Below are positions 38,620 to 48,562 of a stretch of 64,000 nt of DNA, piece by piece. The stretch is from CAWAND01 sp963807065 (GTDB lineage Bacteria; Chloroflexota; Anaerolineae; Anaerolineales; E44-bin32). Under the pieces are notes generated by a model. It saw only the letters and a list, made by a program, of their open reading frames with translations. It was not told the DNA's origin and searched no databases. Both the position numbers and the translations under genes were made by a program. The stretch's first letter is position 1, and each line of letters starts with the position of its first letter. The stretch lies in NCBI GenBank assembly GCA_963807065.1, contig CAWDZQ010000004.1:868001-932000 (forward strand), written 5' to 3'.

Positions 38620-39088
38620 GACAACGACGGAACGACCCCTCCCAAGAAGAGCCCGGTCGGGTTCTGATGGCCACCGTCAGACCCGCGCTCTCCCCCAAAT
38701 CCTGTTCTGAGAGTAAATGAACCAGGCTTCGAAATGCCCGGCCCCATCGATTTCTTGACGGCCAAGTTCTCCGGCTGCCCAAGGAGCTCTCTGAAGGAGG
38801 CCTGAGAATCTTGCATGCCTACAAATGCTCCGCCTTCCCCATCCCCTGGAGATCCGAATCGGCCGACTTGTTACGTGGCTGGCCTGCCGGAGCCCTATCC
38901 GCATGCCACCCCCGTGCCTCAAACCAAGGGTGTTCAGGGTGGCCAACATCAGAATTGACATGTATCGTTTGAAACAGCCGAATCCGGGGTCAAATGTCAC
39001 TTGACAGTGGTAAGCACAGATTAATACTATGAGGAGAATTCCGAGCCGCATACTTAGTCAGAAACGAATATCGTCGCTGGAGGAAAGC
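38620..39088. other. Intergenic region upstream of the BMP transporter
   Basis: The region has no gene but includes the promoter/operator at 38988-39030. A hydrophilic 94-codon frame on the minus strand (38532-38816) overlaps the kinase and is a shadow. No clear terminator after the kinase was found. Confidence 0.4.
38988..39030 (+). promoter_or_regulatory. Promoter overlapped by operator-like motif
   Basis: TTGACA at 39001-39006 and TACTAT at 39025-39030 are spaced by 18 bases, a fair sigma-70 type promoter for the BMP transporter operon. The sequence GTCAAATGTCACTTGAC (38989-39005) covers the -35 and contains both recurring cores (TGTCACTT, and TGACATTTGAC on the minus strand). A protein bound there would block the promoter, so repression is the simplest reading. 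Confidence 0.55.
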
Positions 39089-40141
39089 ATGACACAGTAT
39101 TTCAAGTACCTGGCCTCGGCTTTGATCGTCTCGCTGCTGGTTGCTTGTGGTGGCTCCCCGAGCCAATCATCCGAAACGCAACAACCCGCAGGTGGAGAGT
39201 TCAAGGTTGGCCTCCTCGTCTCGGGCCCTGTCAAGGACCAGGGATGGAATCAGACAGCCTATGATGCGTTTGTGCGCATCCAGGGGGAATTAGGCTCCAA
39301 GATGAGCTATCTGGAGCTCGGACAGGACCAGGCGGCCTATGAGAAGGCTTTTCGTGACTACGGCACACAGGGTTATGCAATGGTCCTGGGCCACGGGAAC
39401 GAATTCCAGGACTCGGCGGTGGCTGTGGCCGATGACTACCCAGATACCTACTTCTTCATCTCAAGCAGCCGCTACAATGGTGTTCAGGAAGGGCATCCGA
39501 ATGTCATAGGTTTGAACACCGATTCGAGCCAGCCTTACTATCTGTTTGGGGTCATCGCCGCCATGATGGGGCATGGTGCGGGAATTGTGGGTGGCATGAA
39601 CATTCCCCCAATTGCCGAGACCTTCACTGGTTTCATCAACGGCGCGCGATCGATCAATCCGAGTTTTCCGGTTTCCACGACCTACCTGGGCAACTTCACT
39701 GACATAACGGCAGGCAAGGAAGCTGGCCTGGCGATGGTTGCCCAAGGGATCGATGTCCTGCTCCCGAATGCCGACAATGCTGGCAACGGGATCTATCAAA
39801 TCCTGGGCGAAAACCACAACTTGATTGGGTTTGGCACCTACCGACCTCCGGCGCTGAAAGATGATTTCAGCATCTGCCCGGATACCTGCGTGTCCAACTA
39901 CGTGCTTGACTACGGTGAGGCGCTGGTCGAACTGGCCGCTGAAATCAAGGGCGGCACCTTCAAGCCTACGAGCAATATTGAGTACGGTGTGAAGGACAGC
40001 ACGGTAATGTACATTACCTATAACGAGAATGCCCTCACACCCGTCCCGTCAGATGTGCGTCAGGCGGTTGACGATGCCATCGGCGCCATCAGCGCAGGGA
40101 CAGTCAACACCCTGGAAGGTAATCCTTTGACGAAGAACTAG
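39089..40141 (+). CDS. BMP-family ABC substrate-binding lipoprotein
   Basis: The 350-aa protein is an exported substrate-binding lipoprotein of the BMP/PnrA family, which typically bind nucleosides. A signal segment ends at the lipobox LLVAC with Cys20. The family motifs VGLLVSGPVKDQGWNQ, LGHGNEFQD, GVIAAMMG and GAGIVGGM are visible. ATG 39089 has GGAGGAAAG upstream; the longer frame from 39029 would begin inside the promoter. The two permease genes and an ATPase gene follow, completing the importer. A stem-loop separates it from the first permease gene. Confidence 0.92.
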   Translation: MTQYFKYLASALIVSLLVACGGSPSQSSETQQPAGGEFKVGLLVSGPVKDQGWNQTAYDAFVRIQGELGSKMSYLELGQDQAAYEKAFRDYGTQGYAMVLGHGNEFQDSAVAVADDYPDTYFFISSSRYNGVQEGHPNVIGLNTDSSQPYYLFGVIAAMMGHGAGIVGGMNIPPIAETFTGFINGARSINPSFPVSTTYLGNFTDITAGKEAGLAMVAQGIDVLLPNADNAGNGIYQILGENHNLIGFGTYRPPALKDDFSICPDTCVSNYVLDYGEALVELAAEIKGGTFKPTSNIEYGVKDSTVMYITYNENALTPVPSDVRQAVDDAIGAISAGTVNTLEGNPLTKN

Positions 40142-40179
40142 AGACTTGGGTTGATCTCCGCTGTTGGAATAGCGGGACG

Positions 40180-40236
40180 ATCCCCGGAGGCGGGTGGCGT
40201 CATTCAGAAGACCAAAGCGCCGCCTGCCTCCGGAGA
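40180..40236 (+). promoter_or_regulatory. Intercistronic stem-loop after the BMP protein gene
   Basis: A roughly 18-bp imperfect stem (about 40180-40199 with 40217-40236; CCGGAGGC pairs with GCCTCCGG, remaining pairs include G-U) surrounds a 17-base loop. No T-tract follows. Similar stem-loops lie between the binding-protein and permease genes in the other two ABC operons, suggesting mRNA stabilisation or partial termination that favours binding-protein expression. Confidence 0.6.
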
Positions 40237-40278
40237 TTTCGATTATTCTTAGACAACTCACATTCTCCCAATCTGCCC

Positions 40279-41313
40279 ATGCGCATTCGTACAACGCTCC
40301 AAAGTCTATTTACCCCCGTTGTTGCCTTCTTTGTCGCCCTTGCGGTGGGGGCGCTGATCCTGCTGGCGGCGCATTTCGACCCCCTCCAGGCATATGGGGC
40401 TCTGTATCAGGGGGCGTTCGCTGACTTTCGCTCCTTCAGCGAAGTCTTGCTTGGCGCAACACCCTTGATCTGCATCGGGGCTGGTCTGGCGGTTGCTTTC
40501 CGATGTGGCGTCTGGAACATTGGTGGAGAGGGCCAATTCTATCTTGGCGCTGTTGTGGGCACGGCTATCGGGATCTATCTGCAGTCCCTGCCCGGCTGGA
40601 TCCTGCTTCCATCCGTTCTGTTAGGAGGCGTCGTGGGTGGGGGATTGTGGGCTATGTTGGCCGGATATCTCAAGAGCCGGTTCGGCGCCAATGAAGTCGT
40701 CACGACGGTCATGCTCAACTACGTGGCGATCATTGGCACGAGCTACATGGTATCTGGCCCGATGATTGAGCCTGGTGGCCGCTATCCCCAAACCCTCCAA
40801 ATTGGCCAGGGTGCATGGCTTCCCCAGATTTTCCCCCAGACCAGGCTCAATATTGGATTCATCATCGCGCTCCTTCTGAGCGTTGGGTTGTATTTCCTTA
40901 TCTTCAGGAGCTCGATCGGGTACGCGATCCGGGCCGTCGGTCTCAACCCAGAGGCCGCCCGCTATGCAGGCATCCATGTCAACAGAAACATCTTGCTTGC
41001 CATGGCCATCAGCGGGGGTGCGGCTGGGCTTGGGGGGGCCATCCAGATCAGCGGAGTGACCTACCGGCTGTTCGAGCAAATCTCCCCTGGATTTGGTTTT
41101 ACGGCCATTGCCGTCTCCCTGCTTGTCAACAACAACCCGCTGGGGGTGATCCCGGCCGGGATTCTATTCGGTGGGTTGAGCACCGGATCACGACTTATGC
41201 AGATGAACGTGGGCGTTCCCTCCGTTCTGGTGAACATCATCCAGGGGTTGGTCGTGTTGTCGGTGGTCGCTTTTGGCGCTTACCGTACCCTGACCTTGGA
41301 ACACGAGGAATGA
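40279..41313 (+). CDS. ABC transporter permease, nucleoside (YufP/NupP) type
   Basis: This 344-aa integral membrane protein has about 8-10 hydrophobic segments and the branched-chain/nucleoside permease pattern (GAGLAVAFRCGVWNIGGEGQ, RFGANEVVTTVMLNY, AVGLNPEAARYAGI). It forms one half of the membrane channel of the importer with the next gene. The start ATG 40279 lacks a strong ribosome site. Substrates are probably nucleosides, bases or related molecules, by family. Confidence 0.9.
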   Translation: MRIRTTLQSLFTPVVAFFVALAVGALILLAAHFDPLQAYGALYQGAFADFRSFSEVLLGATPLICIGAGLAVAFRCGVWNIGGEGQFYLGAVVGTAIGIYLQSLPGWILLPSVLLGGVVGGGLWAMLAGYLKSRFGANEVVTTVMLNYVAIIGTSYMVSGPMIEPGGRYPQTLQIGQGAWLPQIFPQTRLNIGFIIALLLSVGLYFLIFRSSIGYAIRAVGLNPEAARYAGIHVNRNILLAMAISGGAAGLGGAIQISGVTYRLFEQISPGFGFTAIAVSLLVNNNPLGVIPAGILFGGLSTGSRLMQMNVGVPSVLVNIIQGLVVLSVVAFGAYRTLTLEHEE

Positions 41314-41329
41314 GGATGTTGTCGTTGTC

Positions 41330-42259
41330 ATGACCCTCTTGGCATTTGCAGGCGGCGTTCTATCGGCCACATGGCGCATGGCGACGCCTCTTATCTATGC
41401 ATCCGTCGGCGAAGTCTTCTCAGAACGGTCGGGGGTCATCAACCTCGGCCTTGAGGGGATCATGCTTATGGGGGCATTCAGTGCCTACGCAGTCGCGTTC
41501 TACACAGGAAATCTCTGGCTGGGCGTGTTGGCAGCCTTGGCGGTCGGCCTGATGACGGGTCTGCTCTTTGCACTCTTCACGGTCACGATCAAGGCCAACC
41601 AGATCGTTGTGGGAGTGGCCATCAACTTGGTCGGCTCCGGATTATCCGGGTTTCTGTTTCGATCCATCTTCCTGAACAGCGACTACTCTACCTTGAACAT
41701 CCCCACGTTCAACAACATCAACCTCCCCATTCTGTCTGAGATTCCATTCCTGGGGGAGATCTTCTTTCAGACCAACGTGCTGGTGTACTTGACCGTGATC
41801 CTGGTGCCATTGGCCGCGTTTGTCCTTTACAAGACATCGTTTGGGCTGGCCGTCCGCAGCGTTGGAGAGCACCCCAAGGCGGCCGACACGATGGGCATAT
41901 CCGTTAGCCGTGTGCGATATCTGTGTGTCGTTGCCGGATCGATGCTTGCCGCCTTGGGCGGCGCATCCCTGACGTTGGCCTTTGCGAATCAATTCGTGGA
42001 GGACATGGTCAGCGGGCGCGGTTTCATCGCATTGGCGGCGGTAGTCTTCGGCGCCTGGACTCCGTGGGGAGCGACCGGGGCTTCGTTGCTGTTCGGGGCC
42101 TTCTACGCGCTGCAGCTGAGGGTCCAGGCCATGAACAACGTCCTGTTGCCTTACCAATTCCTGCAAGTCCTTCCTTATGTGGCGACGGTCCTCGCCCTGG
42201 TCAGCATCCGCAAGCGTGCCCAGTCCCCCAAAGCCCTTGGCGTTCCCTATCAAGCATGA
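41330..42259 (+). CDS. ABC transporter permease, nucleoside (YufQ/NupQ) type
   Basis: The 309-aa second permease has the family hallmarks MATPLIYASVGEVFSERSG, VINLGLEGIMLMGAF and SVGEHPKAADTMGI, plus eight or so membrane helices. It follows the first permease by 16 bases and precedes the ATPase by 17 bases, giving the usual permease-permease-ATPase arrangement. Confidence 0.9.
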   Translation: MTLLAFAGGVLSATWRMATPLIYASVGEVFSERSGVINLGLEGIMLMGAFSAYAVAFYTGNLWLGVLAALAVGLMTGLLFALFTVTIKANQIVVGVAINLVGSGLSGFLFRSIFLNSDYSTLNIPTFNNINLPILSEIPFLGEIFFQTNVLVYLTVILVPLAAFVLYKTSFGLAVRSVGEHPKAADTMGISVSRVRYLCVVAGSMLAALGGASLTLAFANQFVEDMVSGRGFIALAAVVFGAWTPWGATGASLLFGAFYALQLRVQAMNNVLLPYQFLQVLPYVATVLALVSIRKRAQSPKALGVPYQA

Positions 42260-42276
42260 ATCATTGAGGAAGATCC

Positions 42277-43815
42277 TTGCCTGAAACAATCCTTCGGATG
42301 GAGAATATCGTCAAATCATTTCCCGGCGTGATCGCCAATCGCGGAATCAGGCTGGAGGTTCGGCGTGGTGAGGTCCACGCGCTGTTAGGCGAGAACGGGG
42401 CAGGCAAGACCGTTTTGATGAACGTCCTCTATGGTCTCTACCCTCCTGATGAAGGCGAGATCTTTCTCGACGAACGTCCGGTTCTCATCCACTCCCCTAA
42501 AGATGCCATCAGCCATCGAATCGGCATGGTCCATCAACACTTCATGCTGGAACCCACCTTCACGGTTGCCGAGAACATAGTCTTGGGACAGTATCCGCCA
42601 CTGGCGCTGCTGAACAAGAATCGGATGAGCGAAGTTCACAGACGGATTCGTTCGATGAGCGACGAATTTGGATTGGATGTCGACCCGAAGGCGCATGTCA
42701 GTGGCCTGTCGGTTGGTGAACAGCAATGGGTGGAGATTCTCAAAGTGCTCTATCACGGGGCGGATTTACTGATCCTGGATGAGCCAACCGCCGTCCTGAC
42801 GCCTCAAGAAACCTCACGCCTTTTGATGTTCTTACACAACTTGGTCAGCAATGGCCGAACCGCCATCTTCATCACGCACAAACTTGAAGAAGTCATGCAG
42901 GTGAGCGACCGGGTTACTGTGCTCAGAGATGGGCAGGTGATCGGAACCTCCGAGACCAAGAATACTAATCCTCGTGAGCTGGCACGGATGATGGTCGGGA
43001 GGGACGTGCTCGTCAACTTGCCGCGTAGCACGCCCAACCCGGGCGAACCCATGCTGGAGGTCATCGGTCTGAGAGTCAAAGACACACGGGGCCTTTTGGC
43101 CGTGAAGAACGTGTCAATTACGGTCCGTGGAGGGGAAATTGTGGGGGTCGCCGGTGTGTCAGGCAACGGACAAACTGAGCTTGCGCTCTCACTTGCCGGC
43201 CTCATTGAGGAGCTCGAATTCGACGAAATTCGTCTGGCCGGCAATAGCTTAGACAGGAGAGATCTCACCGACCTCAATCGGCTCAAAACCGCCCACATCC
43301 CCGAGGATCGCCAGAAGATGGGTGTGATTTTGCCGTTTTCGGTTGCCGAGAACTTCATTCTAGAAGAATTCCGGGACCCCAAGTTTTCCAGGGGGGGCTT
43401 CCTTCGCATGCGCGAGATCCATGATCATTCCATGAACCTTGTCAAGAAGTTTGGGATCCGGGTTGCGAATGTCAACGACGCAATCGCCAACCTTTCGGGG
43501 GGAAACCAGCAGAAGGTGGTGGTGGCGCGCGAGCTAGAGCGAAACCCACGCTTTCTTTTGGTGAATCAGCCTACTCGCGGGATAGATGTCGGCGCCACCG
43601 AATTCGTTCATCAGCAGATCCTCGAACAGCGACAGAATGGGACGGCTATCCTGCTGATCTCGACTGACCTGGAAGAAATCTTTGCCCTCAGTGATCGGAT
43701 CCTTGTGATGTTTGAAGGCGAAATCATCGGAGAGCTGCCTGCCGACCGGTCGCTGCTGGAAGAGGCCGGCCTGATGATGGCCGGAAAGCGCGGTCAGCCA
43801 CGTTTGTGGTCGTAA
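42277..43815 (+). CDS. ABC transporter ATPase, two fused domains
   Basis: The 512-aa protein has two nucleotide-binding domains in tandem, as in the YufO/BmpC-type importers. The first has Walker A GENGAGKT, signature LSVGEQQ and Walker B LLILDEPTAVL. The second has a degenerate Walker A (VSGNGQTE), signature LSGGNQQK and NQPTRGIDVG, a common feature of this type. The start is TTG 42277; an ATG at 42298 is possible. It energises import through the two permeases upstream. Confidence 0.92.
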   Translation: MPETILRMENIVKSFPGVIANRGIRLEVRRGEVHALLGENGAGKTVLMNVLYGLYPPDEGEIFLDERPVLIHSPKDAISHRIGMVHQHFMLEPTFTVAENIVLGQYPPLALLNKNRMSEVHRRIRSMSDEFGLDVDPKAHVSGLSVGEQQWVEILKVLYHGADLLILDEPTAVLTPQETSRLLMFLHNLVSNGRTAIFITHKLEEVMQVSDRVTVLRDGQVIGTSETKNTNPRELARMMVGRDVLVNLPRSTPNPGEPMLEVIGLRVKDTRGLLAVKNVSITVRGGEIVGVAGVSGNGQTELALSLAGLIEELEFDEIRLAGNSLDRRDLTDLNRLKTAHIPEDRQKMGVILPFSVAENFILEEFRDPKFSRGGFLRMREIHDHSMNLVKKFGIRVANVNDAIANLSGGNQQKVVVARELERNPRFLLVNQPTRGIDVGATEFVHQQILEQRQNGTAILLISTDLEEIFALSDRILVMFEGEIIGELPADRSLLEEAGLMMAGKRGQPRLWS

Positions 43816-44174
43816 CCCCCGGACAGGGTTCAATACCCACTGAGCACACAAGGCAGCCGCAGGTGGAAGCGACCCGCTGCCCATTTGAATAACACGGGTG
43901 CGGTCGGCGATTTGTCGGACGCCCTTGTCCTTCCGTGTCCGAGGGTCTCGATGGGCAAGCGGGGGCGGTCCCAGCGCGATCTGTGTGCTGCCGGGTCCTC
44001 GCCAGGGGGCACGGACCGCATGGTCACCGGTGGCTGAAGGTCAGGCATCGATGGATCATCGCTTCGAGCGCACCGTACGCCTCGCGAGGGAACCTGACCT
44101 GAATGGTGCCCATCCTCCTGTCGACCAGGAGTAGGAATCGGACCGCCAACAATCAGGGGCGAATGCCGGATTGT
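43816..44174. other. Intergenic region between convergent genes
   Basis: This region lies between the transporter ATPase gene and the convergent amidohydrolase gene. No gene is recognised, and no strong intrinsic terminator was found. Confidence 0.4.
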
Positions 44175-45548
44175 TCAGACGAGCCCAGATTGGACTCCAG
44201 CTCGGTCGAGAAGACGCCGACAAGCGGCCCGGGCCTCTTTGAGAACTGCCTCCTCGTCAACGACCAGCACCTTCTTGTTCTGCATCAGAATATGCCCATC
44301 GACCAGCACCGTGTCGACTGCGCCGCCGTTGAGACAGTAAACCACGGCCGACAGCGCATCGTGCACCGGCATGGCAAACGCCGAGTTCAAGTCCACCAGG
44401 ACGATATCCGCCTTCCGGCCGACCTCCAACGCCCCAATCGAATCCTGCATACCAAAGGCAAGCGCCCCATCCCGACTTGCCATCTTCAGGACATCGCCCG
44501 GAACAACGGCGTTTGCGTCCAACGTGGACACCTTGGCGAGCAGGGCCGTCGTCTTGAGCAACTCGAGCATGTCCTGGTTGTTGTTGCTGCCCGGACCATC
44601 CGTTCCGAGCGCCACAGGGATACCTCGCTGGAGCATCTGCTTGATGCGGGCCGCCCCGGAAGCGAGGTACATATTGCTGACCGGACAGTGGACTATGACG
44701 GCCCCGCTTTCGGCCACCAGATCCAGTTCGTGATCGTCCAGATACACGCTGTGGACCAACTGGACGTCAGGGCCAAGTATGCCCATCTGGGACAACCACT
44801 CAACGTGGCGGCAACCGCGTGTCTCCAGGTTGGTTTCCACTTCGCCCCTCGTCTCGGCCACGTGAATGTGTGTGCCCACGCCCCATTCTTGGGCCAAGGC
44901 ATAGGTCTTCAGCATCATGTCGTCCGTGCAACCCCATGGAATAAGTGGGCCGAACTCAACTCCGATCCGGCCCTCGGAGGCGCCTTGATAGGTTTCGAAG
45001 AGACGCCTCGTCTCGGCCAGGATCTGTTCGGGGCTCTCGAGCAGCAAGGGTGAATAGTTCGTGTCCGTCCAGCCCCGGGCCAACAGAAGGCGGATACCGA
45101 CCTCTTGAGCGGCCTGAATGAAGCTGTCGTCATTGTGCAGATCGCCGTGAATGTACTGATGATCAATCACTGCCGTGGCGCCGCTGCGCAGGTTCTCGAT
45201 CAGGCCAACCATACCTGCTAGGCGGCATTCGTCGCTGGTCATGTGCCCGGCCACAGGCCAAATGCATTCTCGCAGCCAGTCAAGCAGCGGCTTGTCGTCC
45301 GCCAAACCGCGGATAAAGGTTTGAAACAGGTGGGTGTGGCCGTTTACCAACCCCGGCAAGACCGCCATGTCGCGAGCTTCGAGGACCGTCTGGCTGCCCG
45401 TACGCATGTCAGCTGGAGCCTCTCCGGCACCCATGGCCGCAATACGGTCGCCCTTGACCTGGAGGTAGCCCGGTTTGTGGAAGGTCCCGAGATCATCCTG
45501 GGTGATGATGGTTCCATGCTCGATTAGGATGCTGCTTTCATTTTCCAT
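44175..45548 (-). CDS. Amidohydrolase, SsnA / 8-oxoguanine deaminase-like
   Basis: The 457-aa enzyme has full metal ligands: NGHTHL (His71, His73), HIHVAET (His229, with Glu232), VHSVYL (His266) and LGTDGPGSN (Asp317). It groups by pattern with guanine/8-oxoguanine deaminase-like and SsnA proteins; a pyrimidine or triazine ring is also possible. It is complete. It is the last of a seven-gene minus-strand run starting with an ABC importer and ends opposite the nucleoside-type transporter, so its substrate may be a purine-like compound or an opine-derived ring. Confidence 0.9.
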   Translation of the reverse strand: MENESSILIEHGTIITQDDLGTFHKPGYLQVKGDRIAAMGAGEAPADMRTGSQTVLEARDMAVLPGLVNGHTHLFQTFIRGLADDKPLLDWLRECIWPVAGHMTSDECRLAGMVGLIENLRSGATAVIDHQYIHGDLHNDDSFIQAAQEVGIRLLLARGWTDTNYSPLLLESPEQILAETRRLFETYQGASEGRIGVEFGPLIPWGCTDDMMLKTYALAQEWGVGTHIHVAETRGEVETNLETRGCRHVEWLSQMGILGPDVQLVHSVYLDDHELDLVAESGAVIVHCPVSNMYLASGAARIKQMLQRGIPVALGTDGPGSNNNQDMLELLKTTALLAKVSTLDANAVVPGDVLKMASRDGALAFGMQDSIGALEVGRKADIVLVDLNSAFAMPVHDALSAVVYCLNGGAVDTVLVDGHILMQNKKVLVVDEEAVLKEARAACRRLLDRAGVQSGLV

Positions 45549-45560
45549 GATGCAATCACC

Positions 45561-46989
45561 TCATGTGTCCGGTCCAGACCTCGCCAGTGCACCCAAAGTT
45601 ACGGGGTGAAGCGGCGGCCGAATCGAATATTGCCCCGACGATGCATTTATCCGATCACTTTGGGGGATGGCCATCAGCATGGCTGCGGAAATCAGGCTCT
45701 CGCACATTCGGCCCTGGCAATTGCCCATCCCAGCTCGTGTCACCATCTTTACCTCATCGAGACACCTGGCACCTTCGGCCACAACTTGCTCAATCTCGCT
45801 CAGTCTGACTTCTTCGCAACGGCAGAGCACGGTCTCGTCTCTTGCCAGCGCATGCCACCCCGGTTGATAAGGGAACAAGCTTGTGAGTTTCTCGGCCAGG
45901 TGCTCAAAATGCGCCAGACCGGGCCAGATTGGGGCGGCCAATTGTTTGGCTCGCGTGTCGGTCAAGTGCCCCGTGTGGTGAGCTGCTGAGATGCCCGCAA
46001 GCCTGCCTTCCAGGCGGGCATTCTGCGCGCCGCGAATCCCGCCGCCGTCCCCCGCGACAAAGACACCTGGAAGGCTGGTTCGCATCGTCGCGTCACGGAC
46101 GGGGAGCCAACCCCCGGTGCGATCTTCGTAAGCCATTTGGCAGCCTAGCATTCGTGCCAAGCTTACATTTGGCGTGAGCCCGTAGCCGCAGACCACCATA
46201 TCGACCTCGAGCTTTCGCTCTGTTCCAGAAATCGGGAATCCCTGCCGATCGACTTGGCCAATCAGCGCGTGCTCCACGCGGTCGTCGCCGCCCGAACTCG
46301 AACACGGACCACCCGAACTTGTAGGGTGTCCGGCTGCGAATGAGGCTACCAAGGTACTTTGCTGCCTCGGGCAAGATGTCTGATTTGCGGACCAAGGTCG
46401 GCGCTAATGCAAGGGCCCTTGGGAAGGGCTTCGACGTTTCACATACGACGGTGATTTCCACCCCCAGTTCCGTCAGGTGGGCAGCGGCGGAAAGTAGCAG
46501 AGGACCGCTGCCGGAAACCACCGCTCTGCGTCCGGGGGCGATACGTTGTGACTTGGCCAAAATCAAGGCTGCGCCGCAGGTGATTACCCCTGGCAACGTC
46601 CAGCCCGGGAAGGCAACTGGCGTATCGTAGGCACCGGCAGCGATGACCAGCGTGCGGGCGTGGAGCCAGGCGGGCGACCCAGATCCTTCAAGAGCCACCA
46701 ACCAACCCTGTTGGGCTCTATCCTCGAATAGGCCCCATGCCAACGCATCATTGTATTTGGCCGTTAGGGTCGATTCCAGTCTCTGGATCAAGGCCTCGCC
46801 TTGTTGCCCTGCTGGCGTCAGTCGAGAAGGTGCAAACGGCGCCGGCAGTCTTCGGTAACATTGGCCCCCGACCAGGGGCAGGCCTTCAACGATGGCGGTC
46901 TTGACGCCGGACTCGGAGGCGGAAATGGCCGCTTCCATGCCTGCCGGTCCCGCCCCGATCACGACCAGCTCATAGTCCTCCGGCATCAT
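45561..46989 (-). pseudogene. FAD/2Fe-2S oxidoreductase alpha subunit (SoxA/HcnB/OoxA-like), frameshifted
   Basis: This is the alpha subunit of a heteromeric amino acid or opine oxidase. It has the N-terminal FAD motif VIGAGPAGMEAA, a second NAD-type region, VAGDGGGIRGAQ, and a BFD-like cysteine set (CRCEE ... GNCQGRMC) near the C-terminus. The two halves are in different frames; the switch falls at GGG near 46291, where one extra G breaks EFGGDDRVEH. Removing it gives a continuous protein. The start ATG 46989 overlaps the preceding stop by four bases. It may be real decay or an indel error, as the neighbouring beta subunit is also shifted. Confidence 0.82.
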
Positions 46990-47324
46990 TGAAACCCCTC
47001 GGGAGTCCAGACGCGCATGCCCTCCCTTACAGGTGTCAAGCATGCTCTCATCGCCTGCCCATCATCGATGGAGACCAGACATTCGTAGCAAAGGCCCATG
47101 CCACAATAGAGGCCACGCGGTTTCTCGTTCCTCTGGGTTAAACGAAAGACCCTGCAGCCCGCGGCAAGCAAGGCTGTGGCGACCGTCTCTCCATCGTGTG
47201 CCTCGATCGGGCTGTCGTTGAGGTAAATGGTGATTAGCCGCCCCCGCTCGACCGTCGGGAGGAGCCGGGAATCGGACCGCTCAGGTGCGCGCGTGGCTGG
47301 ATGTCCTTTCGGGCTGGAATGCAT
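46986..47324 (-). CDS. 2Fe-2S subunit of opine/sarcosine oxidase-like enzyme (HcnA-like)
   Basis: This 112-aa protein has a ferredoxin-like cluster with Cys74, Cys79, Cys82 and Cys95 (CGMGLCYECLV) and the family core ITIYLNDSPIEAHDGETVATALLAAG. It links the two flavoprotein subunits of HcnABC, OoxA or D-hydroxyproline dehydrogenase-type complexes. The start is uncertain: ATG 47324 overlaps the end of the beta subunit gene by about 44 bases; no later ATG, GTG or TTG lies before the core. Its stop overlaps the alpha subunit start (ATGA). Confidence 0.83.
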   Translation of the reverse strand: MHSSPKGHPATRAPERSDSRLLPTVERGRLITIYLNDSPIEAHDGETVATALLAAGCRVFRLTQRNEKPRGLYCGMGLCYECLVSIDDGQAMRACLTPVREGMRVWTPEGFQ

Positions 47325-48442
47325 CGATGGCCAGTTCGCAGGCACCGTGCATCACCATCTGCGCCACCAGTTCGCCGACCAGGGGGGTGACAATGACCGT
47401 TGAGCGGAACGCGGTGGCTACGAATAGACCGTCCAGACCGGGCACTGGGCCCAACCATGGACAGGAGTCAGGCGTGAATGCGACCGCGGCTGACCAGCCG
47501 CGGAGCACCCGCAGCGTGCCGAACGAGGGGAAGTATCGTAGGACACAGTTTGTGATGGCAGGCAGGGCCGCAGCTGGAACCGGGACCTGGAATTGCTCGT
47601 CGACCACCATGCTCTCGCCGAGAAGCAGATGCCCATGCGGGGACTGACTTATCGCCAGTCCTACCCTGATGTCGCCTGCTTCACCGGCCGATTCTTCTTC
47701 AAAGAATGAGGCTGACGAAACGTGGTTGCGGAGAACGGGTTCGATGGGTTCCGTCACGATGGCTTGGCCGTGATTGTACGGTATGTCCCATTCTCTGCCC
47801 AACAGCCGGCCAAGTCGTTGCGTGCCCGCCCCTGTGCACAGTACAACCGCAGGCGCGCTGTAAGACCCTTGGGACGTCCGCAGGCCCTTGATCCGGCCGC
47901 CTTCAACTACGAACTCATTCACCTCGCCGAAGTAGAACTCCCTCAGGCCCTGTCGACGCGCTCGAACCAGGTAGGCCCAGATCAAGAGAAAGGGATCCAG
48001 TTGACCTTCGTCTGGGTGATAGAGTGCCCCGAGCAGCCTCGACGCGTCGAGCCTGGGTTCGACCTCATGTAGATTTTCAGCCGCCACCAACTCGGAAGGT
48101 ATGCCTTCGGAGTGCAGCGCCATGAGTTCTCGACTCCATGATCGCCAATTGGGCCTCATTCTCGATGACGAGGAGGCCGCCGATCTTTCTCAACCCCACG
48201 TTCCTACCCAGTTCGGACTCCAAACTCGCAAAGCGCGAACGGGCCGATCGGATGAGCGCCCTGCTTTCGCCCAGCTCCATGTCCTGGATCTGGATATTGC
48301 CGTAGTTGGCGCGAGAAGCACCGGCCGCCATCGGCCCACGGTCGATGAGAGCGGTCTTCAGGCCAGCCGCCGACAGCTGGTAGGCGACCGAGCATCCAAC
48401 ATACCCGGCTCCCACAACCAATGTGTCGAAGGTTTCAGTCAT
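47281..48442 (-). pseudogene. DAO-family oxidase beta subunit (SoxB/HcnC/OoxB-like), frameshifted
   Basis: The gene encodes a glycine/D-amino acid oxidase-like FAD protein: VVGAGYVGCSVAYQLS and GPMAAGASRANYG at the start, then CTGAG, and SCPWLGPVPGLDGLFVATAF near the end. Two frames are needed; the switch is around 48128-48133 (ESR then ELMALHSEGIP). The cause is one extra base or two missing bases. It starts at ATG 48442. With the next two genes it would form a membrane-linked oxidase that dehydrogenates an imino acid, sarcosine or opine. The upstream ABC importer may deliver that substrate. Confidence 0.82.
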
Positions 48443-48562
48443 CCGCCCACTCCGCCGATTCGAAGCCGATCCATGCAACTAAGGCAGGGCTTCCAAGGCT
48501 TGAACTCGCTTCGATTGCCGTCGAGCAACCGCCCAGAAAGCGTGGGTTGAGCGGGGGTGCTC

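Noticed and set aside
44103..45053. 316-codon plus-strand open frame opposite the amidohydrolase
   Set aside because: It is a shadow of the complete amidohydrolase, which has all metal ligands.
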